From Micromonospora parva (GTDB taxonomy: Bacteria > Actinomycetota > Actinomycetes > Mycobacteriales > Micromonosporaceae): DNA of 64,000 nucleotides. Within the stretch, counting starts at the first letter, position 1. Every line of letters begins with the position of its first letter. Position numbers and translations under genes: made by a program. The notes under the pieces were generated by a model. That model was not told the DNA's origin. It saw only the letters and a program-made list of their open reading frames with translations, and did not search any database. The DNA is taken from contig NZ_JNZS01000009.1 of the NCBI RefSeq assembly GCF_000718515.1, positions 379,908 through 443,907 on the forward strand, read 5' to 3'. Positions 50,118 through 58,445 of the stretch are shown piece after piece.

Positions 50118-50837
50118 TCAGCGGGTGACGACGTCCGAGACCACGACCGTGACGTTGTCCGGTGCCCCGGCATGGTGGGCCAGCTTCACCAACTGCTCAC
50201 CGCACTGCTGACGGTCGGCGTACATGCCCAGGGCCGCCGCGATGGCCTCGTCCTCGACGTAGTCGGAGAGCCCGTCGCTGCACAGCAGCAGCCGGTCACC
50301 GGGGACCACTGTGAGCACACCGACAGCGGGCGGGGTGTCGGCGCCCTGCACGGCCCGGGTCACCAGGGACCGCTGCGGGTGGTGGCGGGCCTGCTCGGGC
50401 GAGAGGGTGCCCTGATCGACCAGCGCCTGCACGAACGTGTCGTCCCGGGTGAGCTGGGTCAGCTCCCCGTCGCGCAGCAGGTAACAGCGGGAGTCGCCCA
50501 CCTGGGCCAGCACCAGCGTCTCCCCGGCCAGCAGCGCCGCGGTGAGCGTCGTCCCCATGCCGTCCCGGCTCGGGTCGACGGTGATCGCGGCGTGGATGCG
50601 CTGGTTGGCGGTGCTGACCACGGCACGCAGGGCGTCGGCGGCGCCGTCGGGGTCGGTCGGCGGAGCCAGCTCGTCCAGGATCCGGATCACGATCTCGCTC
50701 GCCACCTCGCCCGCAGGCAGCCCGCCCATGCCGTCGGCGACGGCGATCAGGCGGTCACCGGCGAGGGCGGAGTCCTCGTTGTTGGTGCGCACCAAGCCGA
50801 TGTCGTTGAGGATGACCGAGCGGAGGATCAGCGTCAT
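50118..50837 (-). CDS. PP2C-family serine/threonine phosphatase
   Basis: 239 residues of the bacterial PP2C (PstP-like) family without a membrane helix. Metal-binding motifs are visible as IGLVRTNNEDS, VADGMGG, LAQVGDSRCYL, LLLCSDGLSDYV and DNVTVVV. It removes phosphate from Ser/Thr proteins, usually opposing Pkn kinases. The start is ATG 50837 by similarity to family N-termini; ATG 50867 has AGGAGG 11 nt upstream and is an alternative. Confidence 0.88.
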   Translation of the reverse strand: MTLILRSVILNDIGLVRTNNEDSALAGDRLIAVADGMGGLPAGEVASEIVIRILDELAPPTDPDGAADALRAVVSTANQRIHAAITVDPSRDGMGTTLTAALLAGETLVLAQVGDSRCYLLRDGELTQLTRDDTFVQALVDQGTLSPEQARHHPQRSLVTRAVQGADTPPAVGVLTVVPGDRLLLCSDGLSDYVEDEAIAAALGMYADRQQCGEQLVKLAHHAGAPDNVTVVVSDVVTR

Positions 50838-50952
50838 GGGGTCAAGCTTGCCAAGAACAACCCGCATTCGTCTCTACGCCTCCTACCTAGGTCGAGAAAT
50901 GATTGCGATTTTCGTCGGCGGCCCCGACGGTGCGTGACCGGTCGGCCCGTTC

Positions 50953-51513
50953 TCAGCGGCGCGGATAGCGCAGGAGCAGGCTGGCGGCGACCTCCTCGTC
51001 ACCCACCGCCGCGTAGCTGTGCGGCACGTCCGACACCCAGCGGAGGTGACCACCGGCCGGGGCGGTCAGCGGTGCGTCGGCCGGCCCGGCGCGCAGCACC
51101 CCGGCGAAGACGGTGACGTGCTCGGTGACCCCCGCCGGGTGGGCGGGGGAGAGCTGCCCGGGGCCGGGCGCCACCCGCATCCGGTACAGCTCGTAGGTCG
51201 CGTCGGTGTCGGTGAACACCTCCAGCAGGGTGGCGGTGACGGCGGAGCCGTGCACTGTCGGCCCGGCGGCCGGCTCCGCCAGCACGGCCGTCAGCGGTAC
51301 GCCGAGCTGCGCGGTGACCGCCCAGAGCGTCTCCAGGGTGGGGTTGCGGGTGCCGTTCTCCAGGCCGGAGAGGGTGGCCTTTCCGACACCGGCGAGCCGG
51401 GCGAGTGTGGACAGTGAGATCCCCCGCTCCTCGCGCAAAGCACGGACCCGGCGTCCGACGACGGCGGGATCCACGTCGAGGCCCGGACGCGGGGCTGGTG
51501 GTGGGTGTGACAC
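50953..51513 (-). CDS. XRE-cupin regulator
   Basis: 186 residues. A helix-turn-helix at about 18-75 (RVRALREERGISLSTLARLAGVGKATLSGLENG) is followed by a cupin domain ending in RWVSDVPHSYAAVG. Such regulators control divergent transporters or metabolic genes. Here the partner is the BenE gene. The palindrome at 51538-51553 lies between them. Confidence 0.88.
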   Translation of the reverse strand: MSHPPPAPRPGLDVDPAVVGRRVRALREERGISLSTLARLAGVGKATLSGLENGTRNPTLETLWAVTAQLGVPLTAVLAEPAAGPTVHGSAVTATLLEVFTDTDATYELYRMRVAPGPGQLSPAHPAGVTEHVTVFAGVLRAGPADAPLTAPAGGHLRWVSDVPHSYAAVGDEEVAASLLLRYPRR

Positions 51514-51537
51514 CCGGCTATCGTGCTACACGCTGCC

Positions 51538-51553
51538 GTTCCGTAAACGGAAC
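51538..51553. promoter_or_regulatory. Palindromic operator between XRE-cupin and BenE genes
   Basis: GTTCCGT (51538-51544), AA, ACGGAAC (51547-51553): perfect 7-bp arms in the 56-nt gap between divergent genes. Position suggests a binding site of the XRE-cupin protein controlling both. Confidence 0.55.
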
Positions 51554-51569
51554 AGTCGGGAGGGTTGGA

Positions 51570-52856
51570 GTGGCGGGACCCGTACAACCGGTGCTGGCCG
51601 GGGTGGTGACCGCGCTGGTGGGCTTCGCCAGCTCGTTCACCGTCGTGCTGGCCGGGCTCCGAGCGGCTGGCGCGTCGGACGCGCAGGCCGCCTCCGGCCT
51701 GCTCGCGCTCTGCGTGGCGAGCGGCCTCGCCGCCGCCTGGCTGGGCTGGCGGTACCGGATACCGATGAGCGCCGCCTGGTCCACTCCGGGCGCGGCGTTG
51801 CTGGTAGCGACCGGGCCGCCACCGGGCGGATGGCGGGTGGCGGTGGGCGCGTTCCTCGTCTCCGGCGTGCTGATCGTCGCCGCCGGACTGTTCCCGCCAC
51901 TCGGTCGGGCGGTGGCCGCCATTCCCAAGCCGGTGGCCGGCGCGATGCTCGCCGGGGTGCTGCTGCCGCTGTGCACAGCCCCGGTCCGCGCGCTTGTCGA
52001 GCTGCCGGTGGTGGCCGGGCCGGTAGTGGTCGCCTGGCTGCTGCTGCACCGGTTCGCCCGCCGCTGGGCGGTGCCCGGTGCGCTGGTGGTGGCGGTGGCG
52101 GCGATCGCGCTCACCGCACCGCCGGCCGGCCTGACCGGTGCCGCGCTGATCCCGTCGGTCACCCTGACCGCGCCGGCCTGGAACGCGTCCGCACTGGTCG
52201 GGGTGGCCCTGCCGCTGTTCCTGGTCACCATGGCCGCGCAGAACGTACCCGGCATGGCGGTGCTGGTCGGCTACGGCTACCGGCCGCCGTTCGGCGCCGC
52301 GCTACGTACCACCGGCCTGGCCAGCCTGCTCGCCGCCCCGGCCGGCGGGCACGCGGTGAACCTCGCGGCGATCACCGCCGCGCTCGCCGCCGGCCCCGAC
52401 GCGCACCCCGACCCGGAGCGCCGGTGGATCGCCTCGGTCACGGCCGGCGCTGGACTGGCAGTGCTCGGCCTGGGCGCCGGGGTGGCCACCACGCTTGTCG
52501 CTGTCGCCCCACCGATCCTCATCGAGGCGGTCGCCGGGCTGGCGCTGCTGGGCGCCCTCGCCACCGCGCTCGCCTCGGCGGTGACCGACCCGGCGACCCG
52601 CGAGGCCGCCGTTGTCACCTTCGTGGTGACCGCGTCCGGGGTGACGCTGATCGGCGTGGGCGGCGCGTTCTGGGGCTTGGTCGCGGGCTGCCTGATGCTG
52701 CTGCTCTTCCACCGCCGCCCAGCCGCCCCGTCAGCCGAGGCCACCCCCGCCGAGCCGGGGCCGTCGGGTTACTCCTCGGATGGCAGGTCGGCCACGCCGA
52801 CGGCCAGGAGGACCCGGCCGTCGGCCACCGAGCCGATCCGGTCGGCCGGTACGTAG
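51570..52856 (+). CDS. BenE-family benzoate/aromatic transporter
   Basis: 428 residues with about twelve hydrophobic helices. Recognisable segments include WRYRIPMSAAWSTPGAALL, PVAGAMLAGVLLPLC and AAQNVPGMAVLVGYGYRPPFG, all typical of BenE. BenE proteins are proton symporters for benzoate, but this one has no adjacent ring-cleavage genes, so the substrate is open. GTG 51570 has GGGAGGG 5 nt upstream. The gene overlaps the convergent PRC-barrel-like gene by 88 nt, unusual for real genes but plausible given that both read well. Confidence 0.85.
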   Translation: MAGPVQPVLAGVVTALVGFASSFTVVLAGLRAAGASDAQAASGLLALCVASGLAAAWLGWRYRIPMSAAWSTPGAALLVATGPPPGGWRVAVGAFLVSGVLIVAAGLFPPLGRAVAAIPKPVAGAMLAGVLLPLCTAPVRALVELPVVAGPVVVAWLLLHRFARRWAVPGALVVAVAAIALTAPPAGLTGAALIPSVTLTAPAWNASALVGVALPLFLVTMAAQNVPGMAVLVGYGYRPPFGAALRTTGLASLLAAPAGGHAVNLAAITAALAAGPDAHPDPERRWIASVTAGAGLAVLGLGAGVATTLVAVAPPILIEAVAGLALLGALATALASAVTDPATREAAVVTFVVTASGVTLIGVGGAFWGLVAGCLMLLLFHRRPAAPSAEATPAEPGPSGYSSDGRSATPTARRTRPSATEPIRSAGT

Positions 52857-53140
52857 ACCGCGCCGGTGCGGGTCAGCTCGGTCGAGACCTTCAGGTAGCC
52901 GCTGTGCAGCAGCCGCGCCGCCAGATCGGCCGGCACGTCCGGCTCCTCGACCGCGGTCGCCTCGATCAGCTCGTCCAGGCTGCTGCCCGGGTCGGCGGTC
53001 GGTGTCTGGACGGTCACCGCGTTCGGGTCGCCCCGCTGGACGAGGTCCACGGTTCCGACCTCGGTGCCGGCTGAGTCGACCACCGGCATCCCGGTGGTGA
53101 TCCGTGAGATGGTCGCCTGCTGCGCGTCCTGCTGGTCCAT
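52769..53140 (-). CDS. Small PRC-barrel-like protein
   Basis: 123 residues. TGMPVVDSAGTEVGTVDLVQRGD resembles the PRC-barrel start, and AVYVPADRIGSVADGRVLLAVG a second strand set. I assign it to that fold with caution; the function is unknown. ATG 53140 follows CAGCGGG. It overlaps the end of the BenE gene. Confidence 0.68.
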   Translation of the reverse strand: MDQQDAQQATISRITTGMPVVDSAGTEVGTVDLVQRGDPNAVTVQTPTADPGSSLDELIEATAVEEPDVPADLAARLLHSGYLKVSTELTRTGAVYVPADRIGSVADGRVLLAVGVADLPSEE

Positions 53141-53238
53141 CCCGCTGCGGTTCCCAGGGCGTCGCGCCGCTAAACGCCGCCGTGCCGGAGGTGATAGCTG
53201 CGGAGGCGGCAGGTCCGCAGGTGATGGGCCTGAAGAGC

Positions 53239-53278
53239 GTGATGACTCTGAGGCATCACTATGCCTCAGAGTCATCAC
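53239..53278. repeat. 18-bp perfect hairpin, related to 15306-15341
   Basis: Arms GTGATGACTCTGAGGCAT (53239-53256) and ATGCCTCAGAGTCATCAC (53261-53278) are perfect with a 4-nt loop CACT. It lies in the 205-nt gap between two small minus-strand genes and shares ATGCCT....GTCATC with the hairpin at 15306-15341. Confidence 0.7.
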
Positions 53279-53345
53279 CGTCGAAAGCAATACCGCCTCC
53301 ACGGCCCACGCAAGGTGGCCGGCGACGGGCCGCCACGCAGCCCGT

Positions 53346-53597
53346 TCAGGTGTTCGGGAGGGTCCAGCCGCCGGGCGGTCGGGGAGACAGCTCGCGCCAG
53401 GTGTCCGGCCCGTCGAGCAGTGCCCTGACGGTGTCCTCGGCCTCGTCCGCACTGCCGTACTCGTAGAAACGGGAGATGCCCTCGGCGCCACCGGCGCGCT
53501 GCTCGACATGCCATCGGTCGGCGTCCACCCGCAGGAAGACGTCCCGCCGGGCCAGTCGCCCCCACTTCCCGTTCCACCAGTGCTTTCGCTGCTCCAT
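53346..53597 (-). CDS. Small hypothetical protein
   Basis: 83 residues: HWWNGKWGRLARRDVFLRVDADRW and FYEYGSADEAEDTVRALLD. No cysteine or membrane helix. I do not recognise the family, but the composition is that of a real gene and the residue pattern is coherent. It starts 36 nt after the hairpin below mscL. Confidence 0.62.
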   Translation of the reverse strand: MEQRKHWWNGKWGRLARRDVFLRVDADRWHVEQRAGGAEGISRFYEYGSADEAEDTVRALLDGPDTWRELSPRPPGGWTLPNT

Positions 53598-53632
53598 GGC
53601 GGGACTCTATCGAACACACGTACGAGAAGGTG

Positions 53633-53661
53633 CGGCCCCTGCGGGAATCCCACAGGGGCCG
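53633..53661 (-). terminator. Hairpin downstream of mscL
   Basis: Perfect 9-bp arms CGGCCCCTG (53633-53641) and CAGGGGCCG (53653-53661), plus an inner GGG/CCC pairing, 19 nt after the mscL stop on its strand. No T-run follows, as is common in this window. Confidence 0.55.
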
Positions 53662-53679
53662 ATGTGCATCCGTTCGGCG

Positions 53680-54138
53680 TCAGCGCTGCGTCGGCGGCTC
53701 GGGACGGCGGCCCAGCACATCGTCCAGCGCCCCGCGCTGCTGGCCGGGAGTGGTGTGACCGGCGGAGACCAGGGCGTCCCGGATCTCGGTGAGCAGCTTG
53801 ACCTCCTCGCTCGGCGCCGAGGGCGGCGGCTCCTCGCCCCGCTGCCGCCGCTCGGCCAGCTTGTTCATCGGGAACACCACGAAGAAGTAGAGCACTGCGG
53901 CGGTGAGCAGGAACGTGATCAGGGCGTTGATGAACGCCGCCCAGTCGAAGACCTGACCGTTGAGTGTCCACTTCCCGGCCGAGAGGCTGGTGCCCCCGCC
54001 GATTGCCTTGATCAGTGGTTCAAGGAACGACTTGGTGAGCTGGGTGACCACGCCCGTGAACGCAGCACCGATGACGATGCCGACCGCCAGGTCGACGACG
54101 TTGCCGCGCATGATGAAGTCTTTGAAGCCCTTGAGCAT
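53680..54138 (-). CDS. mscL: Large-conductance mechanosensitive channel
   Basis: 152 residues. The N-terminal amphipathic helix LKGFKDFIMRGNVVDLAVGIVIGAAF in broken form and the second helix AAFINALITFLLTAAVLYFFVVFPMNK are hallmarks of MscL, a pentameric channel that opens on membrane tension and releases solutes on osmotic downshock. The C-terminal cytoplasmic helix EEVKLLTEIRDALV is present. ATG 54138 has GGGAG 5 nt upstream; the 12 extra residues to 54174 are unlike MscL. Confidence 0.95.
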   Translation of the reverse strand: MLKGFKDFIMRGNVVDLAVGIVIGAAFTGVVTQLTKSFLEPLIKAIGGGTSLSAGKWTLNGQVFDWAAFINALITFLLTAAVLYFFVVFPMNKLAERRQRGEEPPPSAPSEEVKLLTEIRDALVSAGHTTPGQQRGALDDVLGRRPEPPTQR

Positions 54139-54177
54139 CCGTACTCCCGAGGTGTCCGCTTTTCTGTCGGGCACAAC

Positions 54178-54894
54178 CTATGCCCGTACGGCGGGTTCCA
54201 GAAAAGCGCCGGCTTCGAGCGCCGCCCGGCCGGGGTCGCCGGCCCGGATCGCCTCGACCAGTCGGGTGTGGTCGACGTAGCGCTCGGGGGTGAGCGCCCC
54301 ACCCATGGCCTGGGCGACGGTGCTGCGCAGGGCGGTGCCCACCGAGGCGTACAGCTCGGCGAGCATGGCGTTGTGCGCGGCGGCGACCACCGCCGTGTGC
54401 AGCGCCGCGTCGGCCTCGACGAACGCGTCGACCTGGCCACCGTGCCAGGCGGCCTCGCGCTGGGCGAGCGCGCCGTCGAGCGCCGCCAGGTCCTCGGGGG
54501 TACGCCTCAGCGCGGCGAGCCGGGCGGCCTCCACCTCGAAGGCGCGGCGTACCTCGACGACCTCGGTCATCCGGTCGCCGCCGAGACGGCGGGCGACCAC
54601 GGGTGCCAGTTCGTCGGTGGACACCACGTAGGTGCCGGAGCCCTGCCGGCATTCGAGCACCCCGGCGTGCACCAGGGCGCGGACCGCCTCGCGGACCGTG
54701 TTGCGCCCGACACCCAGCGCGGCGACCAGTTGTGGCTCGGTGGGAATGCGCGCGCCGACGGGCCACTCGCCGCCGAGGATCCGCGCGCGGAGTTGCTCGG
54801 TGGTCTGCCGGACCCGATGGCCGCGGGGCGGCACGGGCGGCTGGTCGCGGGGCGGCGCGGGCGGCGCGGAGGGGAATTCCACAGACGGTGGCAC
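54178..54894 (-). CDS. GntR/FadR-family transcriptional regulator
   Basis: 238 residues. A Pro-rich N-terminus precedes the winged helix (QLRARILGGEWPVGARIPTEPQLVAALGVGRNTVREAVRAL in broken form) and the helical FCD domain with metal-site residues (DAALHTAVVAAAHN, then LVEAIRAGD). It is divergent from an MFS exporter of the CynX type, the typical arrangement, so it likely regulates that gene. A GGT-N6-ACC half-dyad lies in the gap. Confidence 0.9.
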   Translation of the reverse strand: MPPSVEFPSAPPAPPRDQPPVPPRGHRVRQTTEQLRARILGGEWPVGARIPTEPQLVAALGVGRNTVREAVRALVHAGVLECRQGSGTYVVSTDELAPVVARRLGGDRMTEVVEVRRAFEVEAARLAALRRTPEDLAALDGALAQREAAWHGGQVDAFVEADAALHTAVVAAAHNAMLAELYASVGTALRSTVAQAMGGALTPERYVDHTRLVEAIRAGDPGRAALEAGAFLEPAVRA

Positions 54895-54931
54895 TGGTTA
54901 CATCACCGGTCCCAAATTCATCCCATGATTG

Positions 54932-54937
54932 TAGGTT
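54932..54937 (+). promoter_or_regulatory. -10 box giving a leaderless MFS mRNA
   Basis: TAGGTT ends 7 nt before the ATG at 54945. There is no ribosome binding site, so the mRNA is probably leaderless. No convincing -35 is seen. Confidence 0.4.
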
Positions 54938-54944
54938 AGCGGTC

Positions 54945-56225
54945 ATGACCCCGCCACCAACCGCCGCTCCGGCGCTGCCCGCCCCCGCCACCGCCGACCC
55001 CCGCCCGAGCCGGGACCCCGGCGCCGGCCGGCGCACGCACCCGGCGACCGGTGGCGCGCTGGTGCTGGTCGGGATGCTGCTGGTAGCGCTCAACCTGCGG
55101 GCCGTGGTGACGAGCCTCGGCGCGCTGCTCGACGAGGTCCGCGACGGGCTGGGCCTCTCCGGCGCCACCGCCGGCCTGGTCACCACCCTGCCCACCATCG
55201 CGTTCGCCGGCCTCGGCGCGCTCACCCCGTGGCTGGTCCGCCGGGTGGCACCGGCCCGGGTGCTGGTGGTGGCCATGCTCGCCCTCGCCGTCGGCCAGGT
55301 GCTCCGGGTCGCCACCGACTCGGCCTTGATCTTCGTGCTCACCAGCGCGCTGGCGCTGTCCGGCATCGCGGTCGCCAACATCCTGCTGCCGATGCTCGTC
55401 AAGCAGCACTTCCCGCACCGCACCGGCCTGGTCACCGGGGCGTACACGATGGCGTTGACGGTGGGCACCACGGTGGCCGCCGCCTCCGCGGTGCCGATCG
55501 CGCACGCCTTCGGGTCGTGGCGGGCCGGGCTCGGCGTCTGGGCCGCGATGGCCGCGGTGGCCGTACTCCCGTGGGTGCCGCTGGCGCTGCGGACCCGCGC
55601 CGCGGCGCGGCGGGCGACCCCGACGGCGGCCGTCGCCGCACCCACCCGGGTCCGGCCGGCGCGGACCCGGCTCGGCTGGGCGATGGCCGTCTACTTCGGG
55701 GCGCAGTCGCTCAGCGGGTACGCGATCATGGGCTGGCTGGCCCAACTGTTCCGCGACGCCGGTTACCAGCCGGAGTCGGCGGGGCTGCTGCTCGCCGGGG
55801 TGACCGCGCTCGGCGTGCCGATCGCGCTGCTGATGCCCACCCTGGCCGGCCGGTTGGGCAGCCTGCGTCCGCTGGTGCTCGGGCTGACCACCGCGTCGAC
55901 GCTGGCCTACCTGGGGTTGGCGCTCGCACCGCACGGTGCCGCGCTGCTCTGGGTCGCCCTGCTGGCGATCGGTCAGGGCGCGTTCCCGATGATCCTCACC
56001 GCCATCGGCCTGCGCGCCCGCACCGCCGAGGGCACCGTCGCGCTCTCCGCGTTCGCGCAGAGCACCGGCTACGTGATCGCCGCCCTCGGCCCGCTGATGG
56101 TCGGCATCCTCTACGAGGCCACCGGTGGTTGGACCGCGCCGATCGGGTTCCTGCTGGGCGCCCTCGCCGTGCAGACGGCGGCGGGCATGGCGATCGCTCG
56201 TCCCCGTTACGTCGAGGACGAGTGA
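54945..56225 (+). CDS. MFS transporter, CynX/NimT type
   Basis: 426 residues with twelve hydrophobic helices. The first helix LVLVGMLLVALNLRAVVTSLGALLDEV in broken form and LVTTLPTIAFAGLGAL are typical of the CynX/NimT (cyanate and nitroimidazole) branch. The N-terminal 35 residues are Pro/Ala-rich. Substrate unknown. It is divergent from the GntR gene and starts leaderless. Confidence 0.88.
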   Translation: MTPPPTAAPALPAPATADPRPSRDPGAGRRTHPATGGALVLVGMLLVALNLRAVVTSLGALLDEVRDGLGLSGATAGLVTTLPTIAFAGLGALTPWLVRRVAPARVLVVAMLALAVGQVLRVATDSALIFVLTSALALSGIAVANILLPMLVKQHFPHRTGLVTGAYTMALTVGTTVAAASAVPIAHAFGSWRAGLGVWAAMAAVAVLPWVPLALRTRAAARRATPTAAVAAPTRVRPARTRLGWAMAVYFGAQSLSGYAIMGWLAQLFRDAGYQPESAGLLLAGVTALGVPIALLMPTLAGRLGSLRPLVLGLTTASTLAYLGLALAPHGAALLWVALLAIGQGAFPMILTAIGLRARTAEGTVALSAFAQSTGYVIAALGPLMVGILYEATGGWTAPIGFLLGALAVQTAAGMAIARPRYVEDE

Positions 56226-56238
56226 CGAGCCGCAGCGG

Positions 56239-56595
56239 TCAGGAGGACGCCGGCGTCGGTTCGCCGGCGACTGCCTCATCCACCGTCGGGTAGGTGTGCA
56301 GCACCTCGACCAGACCGCTCACCTCAAGGATGCGCAGCACACCCCGCTGCGGGGCGGCCAGCCGGACCACGCCGCCAGCCTCGTCGCAGCTGTTCTTCGC
56401 CCGGACGAAGACCGACAGACCGGTCGAGTCGCAGAACGAGACGTCCGCCAGGTCGAACACCAGCCGGTTGCGGCCCTTGTCGAGCAGATCGGTGATCTGG
56501 TCCTGCAGCTGCGGTGCGGTGGCCATGTCCAGCTCGCCAGCGACCGCCACGACGACCACGTCGCCGCGTTGTTCCGTGTGCACCGTCAACGACAT
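56239..56595 (-). CDS. STAS-domain anti-sigma factor antagonist
   Basis: 118 residues, a single STAS domain like RsbV/SpoIIAA. The phospho-acceptor motif DSTGL holds Ser57. Unphosphorylated, such proteins bind and titrate an anti-sigma kinase and free the sigma factor. It converges with the MFS gene and is divergent from the RsbR-like gene, so it belongs with the stress module next door. Confidence 0.92.
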   Translation of the reverse strand: MSLTVHTEQRGDVVVVAVAGELDMATAPQLQDQITDLLDKGRNRLVFDLADVSFCDSTGLSVFVRAKNSCDEAGGVVRLAAPQRGVLRILEVSGLVEVLHTYPTVDEAVAGEPTPASS

Positions 56596-56758
56596 TCGCC
56601 AGACCTCCTGTTATCGGGGGAACGGTATCCCACGACCACCCTCGGAGGTAGAACGGGAGCCGTGATCCGGTGGTCATCGTCATTCCGTTGCTACGGGGCA
56701 AGTAGTTGGTCAGGCCCCGGTGATAGAGTCCGCCCGGTCCAGGTCAAGGGGGTTCGAA

Positions 56759-57619
56759 ATGGCGTTGAGCACCGAAGAAAGTGGTCGGCTCGCCGCGCTG
56801 CTGAGCGAGCAGGACGAACGGGTCACGACTCGGTGGACCGAGATTGTCACCAGTTCGTTGCGGGGCCGGCTGAGCCAGGCCGAGCTGCGCCGGCAGGTCC
56901 AGGACCTGCACCGTGCCATCGTCGCCACCGGCGACCAGGGCATCATCGACCTGTCCGCCGACAGCGCCGCCGAACTGCGCGCCGCGCTCTCCGAGCTGTC
57001 CCGGGGTCGGGCCCGGCAGGGCTTCTCCGCCAGCGAGACCACGATCAGCATCTTCGCGCTCAAGGACGTGCTGGCCGAGCTGGTGCAGGAGGCCGGCGGC
57101 CCGACCGCGCTACCGGACTACGTCGCCTTCTCGAAGCTTGTCGACGAGATGGGCCTGTTCACCTTCGAGAGCTTCGTCCGTACCCGGGAGAGCCTGATCG
57201 CCGACCAGGCCGAGCAGCTGCTCGAACTCTCCACGCCGGTGGTCAAGCTCTGGGAGGGCGTCGTCGCCGTGCCGCTGGTCGGCACCCTGGACTCGGCCCG
57301 CGCCCAGGTCGTCATGGAGCGGCTGCTGCAGACCCTGGTCGACACCAGCTCGCCGTACGCGATCATCGACATCACCGGCGTGCCGGCGGTGGACACCCAG
57401 GTCGCCCAGCACATCCTGAAGACCGTGGTGGCCGCACGGCTGATGGGCGCCGACTGCATCATCTCCGGCATCCGCCCGCAGATCGCGCAGACCATCGTGG
57501 CGCTCGGCATCGAGTTCGGGGACATCGCCACCAAGGCGAGCCTCGCCGACGCGCTGCGCCACGTGCTGCGGCTCAACGGGGTGGAAACCGCCCGCCGGCA
57601 GCCACGCAGGGACGCCTGA
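56759..57619 (+). CDS. rsbR: RsbR-family stressosome co-antagonist
   Basis: 286 residues. The N-terminal all-helical sensor-like domain (to about 150) is followed by a STAS domain. Candidate phospho-threonines are Thr176 (LVGTLDSARAQ) and Thr213 (VDTQVAQ), the equivalents of the two RsbR sites. RsbR and RsbS assemble the stressosome. ATG 56759 follows AAGGGGG by 6 nt. Its last base overlaps the RsbS start. Confidence 0.9.
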   Translation: MALSTEESGRLAALLSEQDERVTTRWTEIVTSSLRGRLSQAELRRQVQDLHRAIVATGDQGIIDLSADSAAELRAALSELSRGRARQGFSASETTISIFALKDVLAELVQEAGGPTALPDYVAFSKLVDEMGLFTFESFVRTRESLIADQAEQLLELSTPVVKLWEGVVAVPLVGTLDSARAQVVMERLLQTLVDTSSPYAIIDITGVPAVDTQVAQHILKTVVAARLMGADCIISGIRPQIAQTIVALGIEFGDIATKASLADALRHVLRLNGVETARRQPRRDA

Positions 57620-58029
57620 TGGAACGGGTGCCGATCCTCAAGATCGGGGACATCCTGCTGGTCTCCATCCAGCTCGACATGTCCGACCAGACGGCGGTGC
57701 AGCTCCAGGAGGACCTCGCCGAGCGGATCGTCGCCACCGGCTGCCACGGCGTCATCATCGACATCACCGCGCTGGACATCGTCGACTCCTTCGTCGGGCG
57801 GATGCTCTCCACCATCGCGTCGATCTCCAAGGTGCTCGACGCGGAGACGGTGGTGGTCGGGATGCGCCCCGCCGTCGCCATCACCCTTGTCGAACTGGGG
57901 CTGTCGCTGAACGGCATCCGTACCGCGCTGAACGTCGAACGCGGCATGGAGCTGATCGCGGCGGCCCACGCCGAAGAGCTCGACTACCAGCTCGACGACG
58001 AACCGGACGCCGAGACGGCCACGCCGTGA
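57619..58029 (+). CDS. rsbS: RsbS-family stressosome antagonist
   Basis: 136 residues: a STAS domain with phospho-serine candidate Ser57 in DIVDSFVGRML. It holds RsbT until phosphorylated. A C-terminal acidic tail (EELDYQLDDEPDAETATP) extends beyond the usual domain. The ATG overlaps the RsbR stop (TGATG). Confidence 0.92.
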   Translation: MERVPILKIGDILLVSIQLDMSDQTAVQLQEDLAERIVATGCHGVIIDITALDIVDSFVGRMLSTIASISKVLDAETVVVGMRPAVAITLVELGLSLNGIRTALNVERGMELIAAAHAEELDYQLDDEPDAETATP

Positions 58030-58445
58030 CCGCGGGCATCGACCTGGGCCAGCCACAGGCGCAGTCGGTTCGCAGCGATGAGGACGTGGTGCGCGTTCGG
58101 CAACTGGTCCGCGCCGTGGCGGTGGCCAGCAAGTTGTCCCTCGTCGACCAGACCAAGCTGGTCACCGCGGCGAGCGAACTGGCCCGCAACACCCTGGTGT
58201 ACGGCGGCGGCGGTTCGGTCGAGGTGACGGTCGTGGACAACGGCCGACGCAAAGGTGTGCAGATCGTGTTCGCCGACTCCGGGCCGGGCATCGCCGACCT
58301 CGACCTGGCCATGACCGACGGCTACACCAGCGGCGGCGGCCTCGGCCTCGGGCTTAGCGGGTCGCGCCGCCTGGTCGACGAGTTCCAGATCGAGACGTCA
58401 GCGGAAACCGGCACCCGGATCACGGTCACCAAGTGGTCCAGGTGA
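58026..58445 (+). CDS. rsbT: RsbT-family serine/threonine kinase
   Basis: 139 residues of the GHKL ATPase fold. The N-box reads ELARNTLVYGGGG, followed by DSGPGIADL and the G-box SGGGLGLGLSGSRRLVDEF. RsbT phosphorylates RsbR/RsbS and, once released, activates a downstream phosphatase. GTG 58026 overlaps the RsbS stop by 4 nt. Confidence 0.93.
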   Translation: MTAGIDLGQPQAQSVRSDEDVVRVRQLVRAVAVASKLSLVDQTKLVTAASELARNTLVYGGGGSVEVTVVDNGRRKGVQIVFADSGPGIADLDLAMTDGYTSGGGLGLGLSGSRRLVDEFQIETSAETGTRITVTKWSR

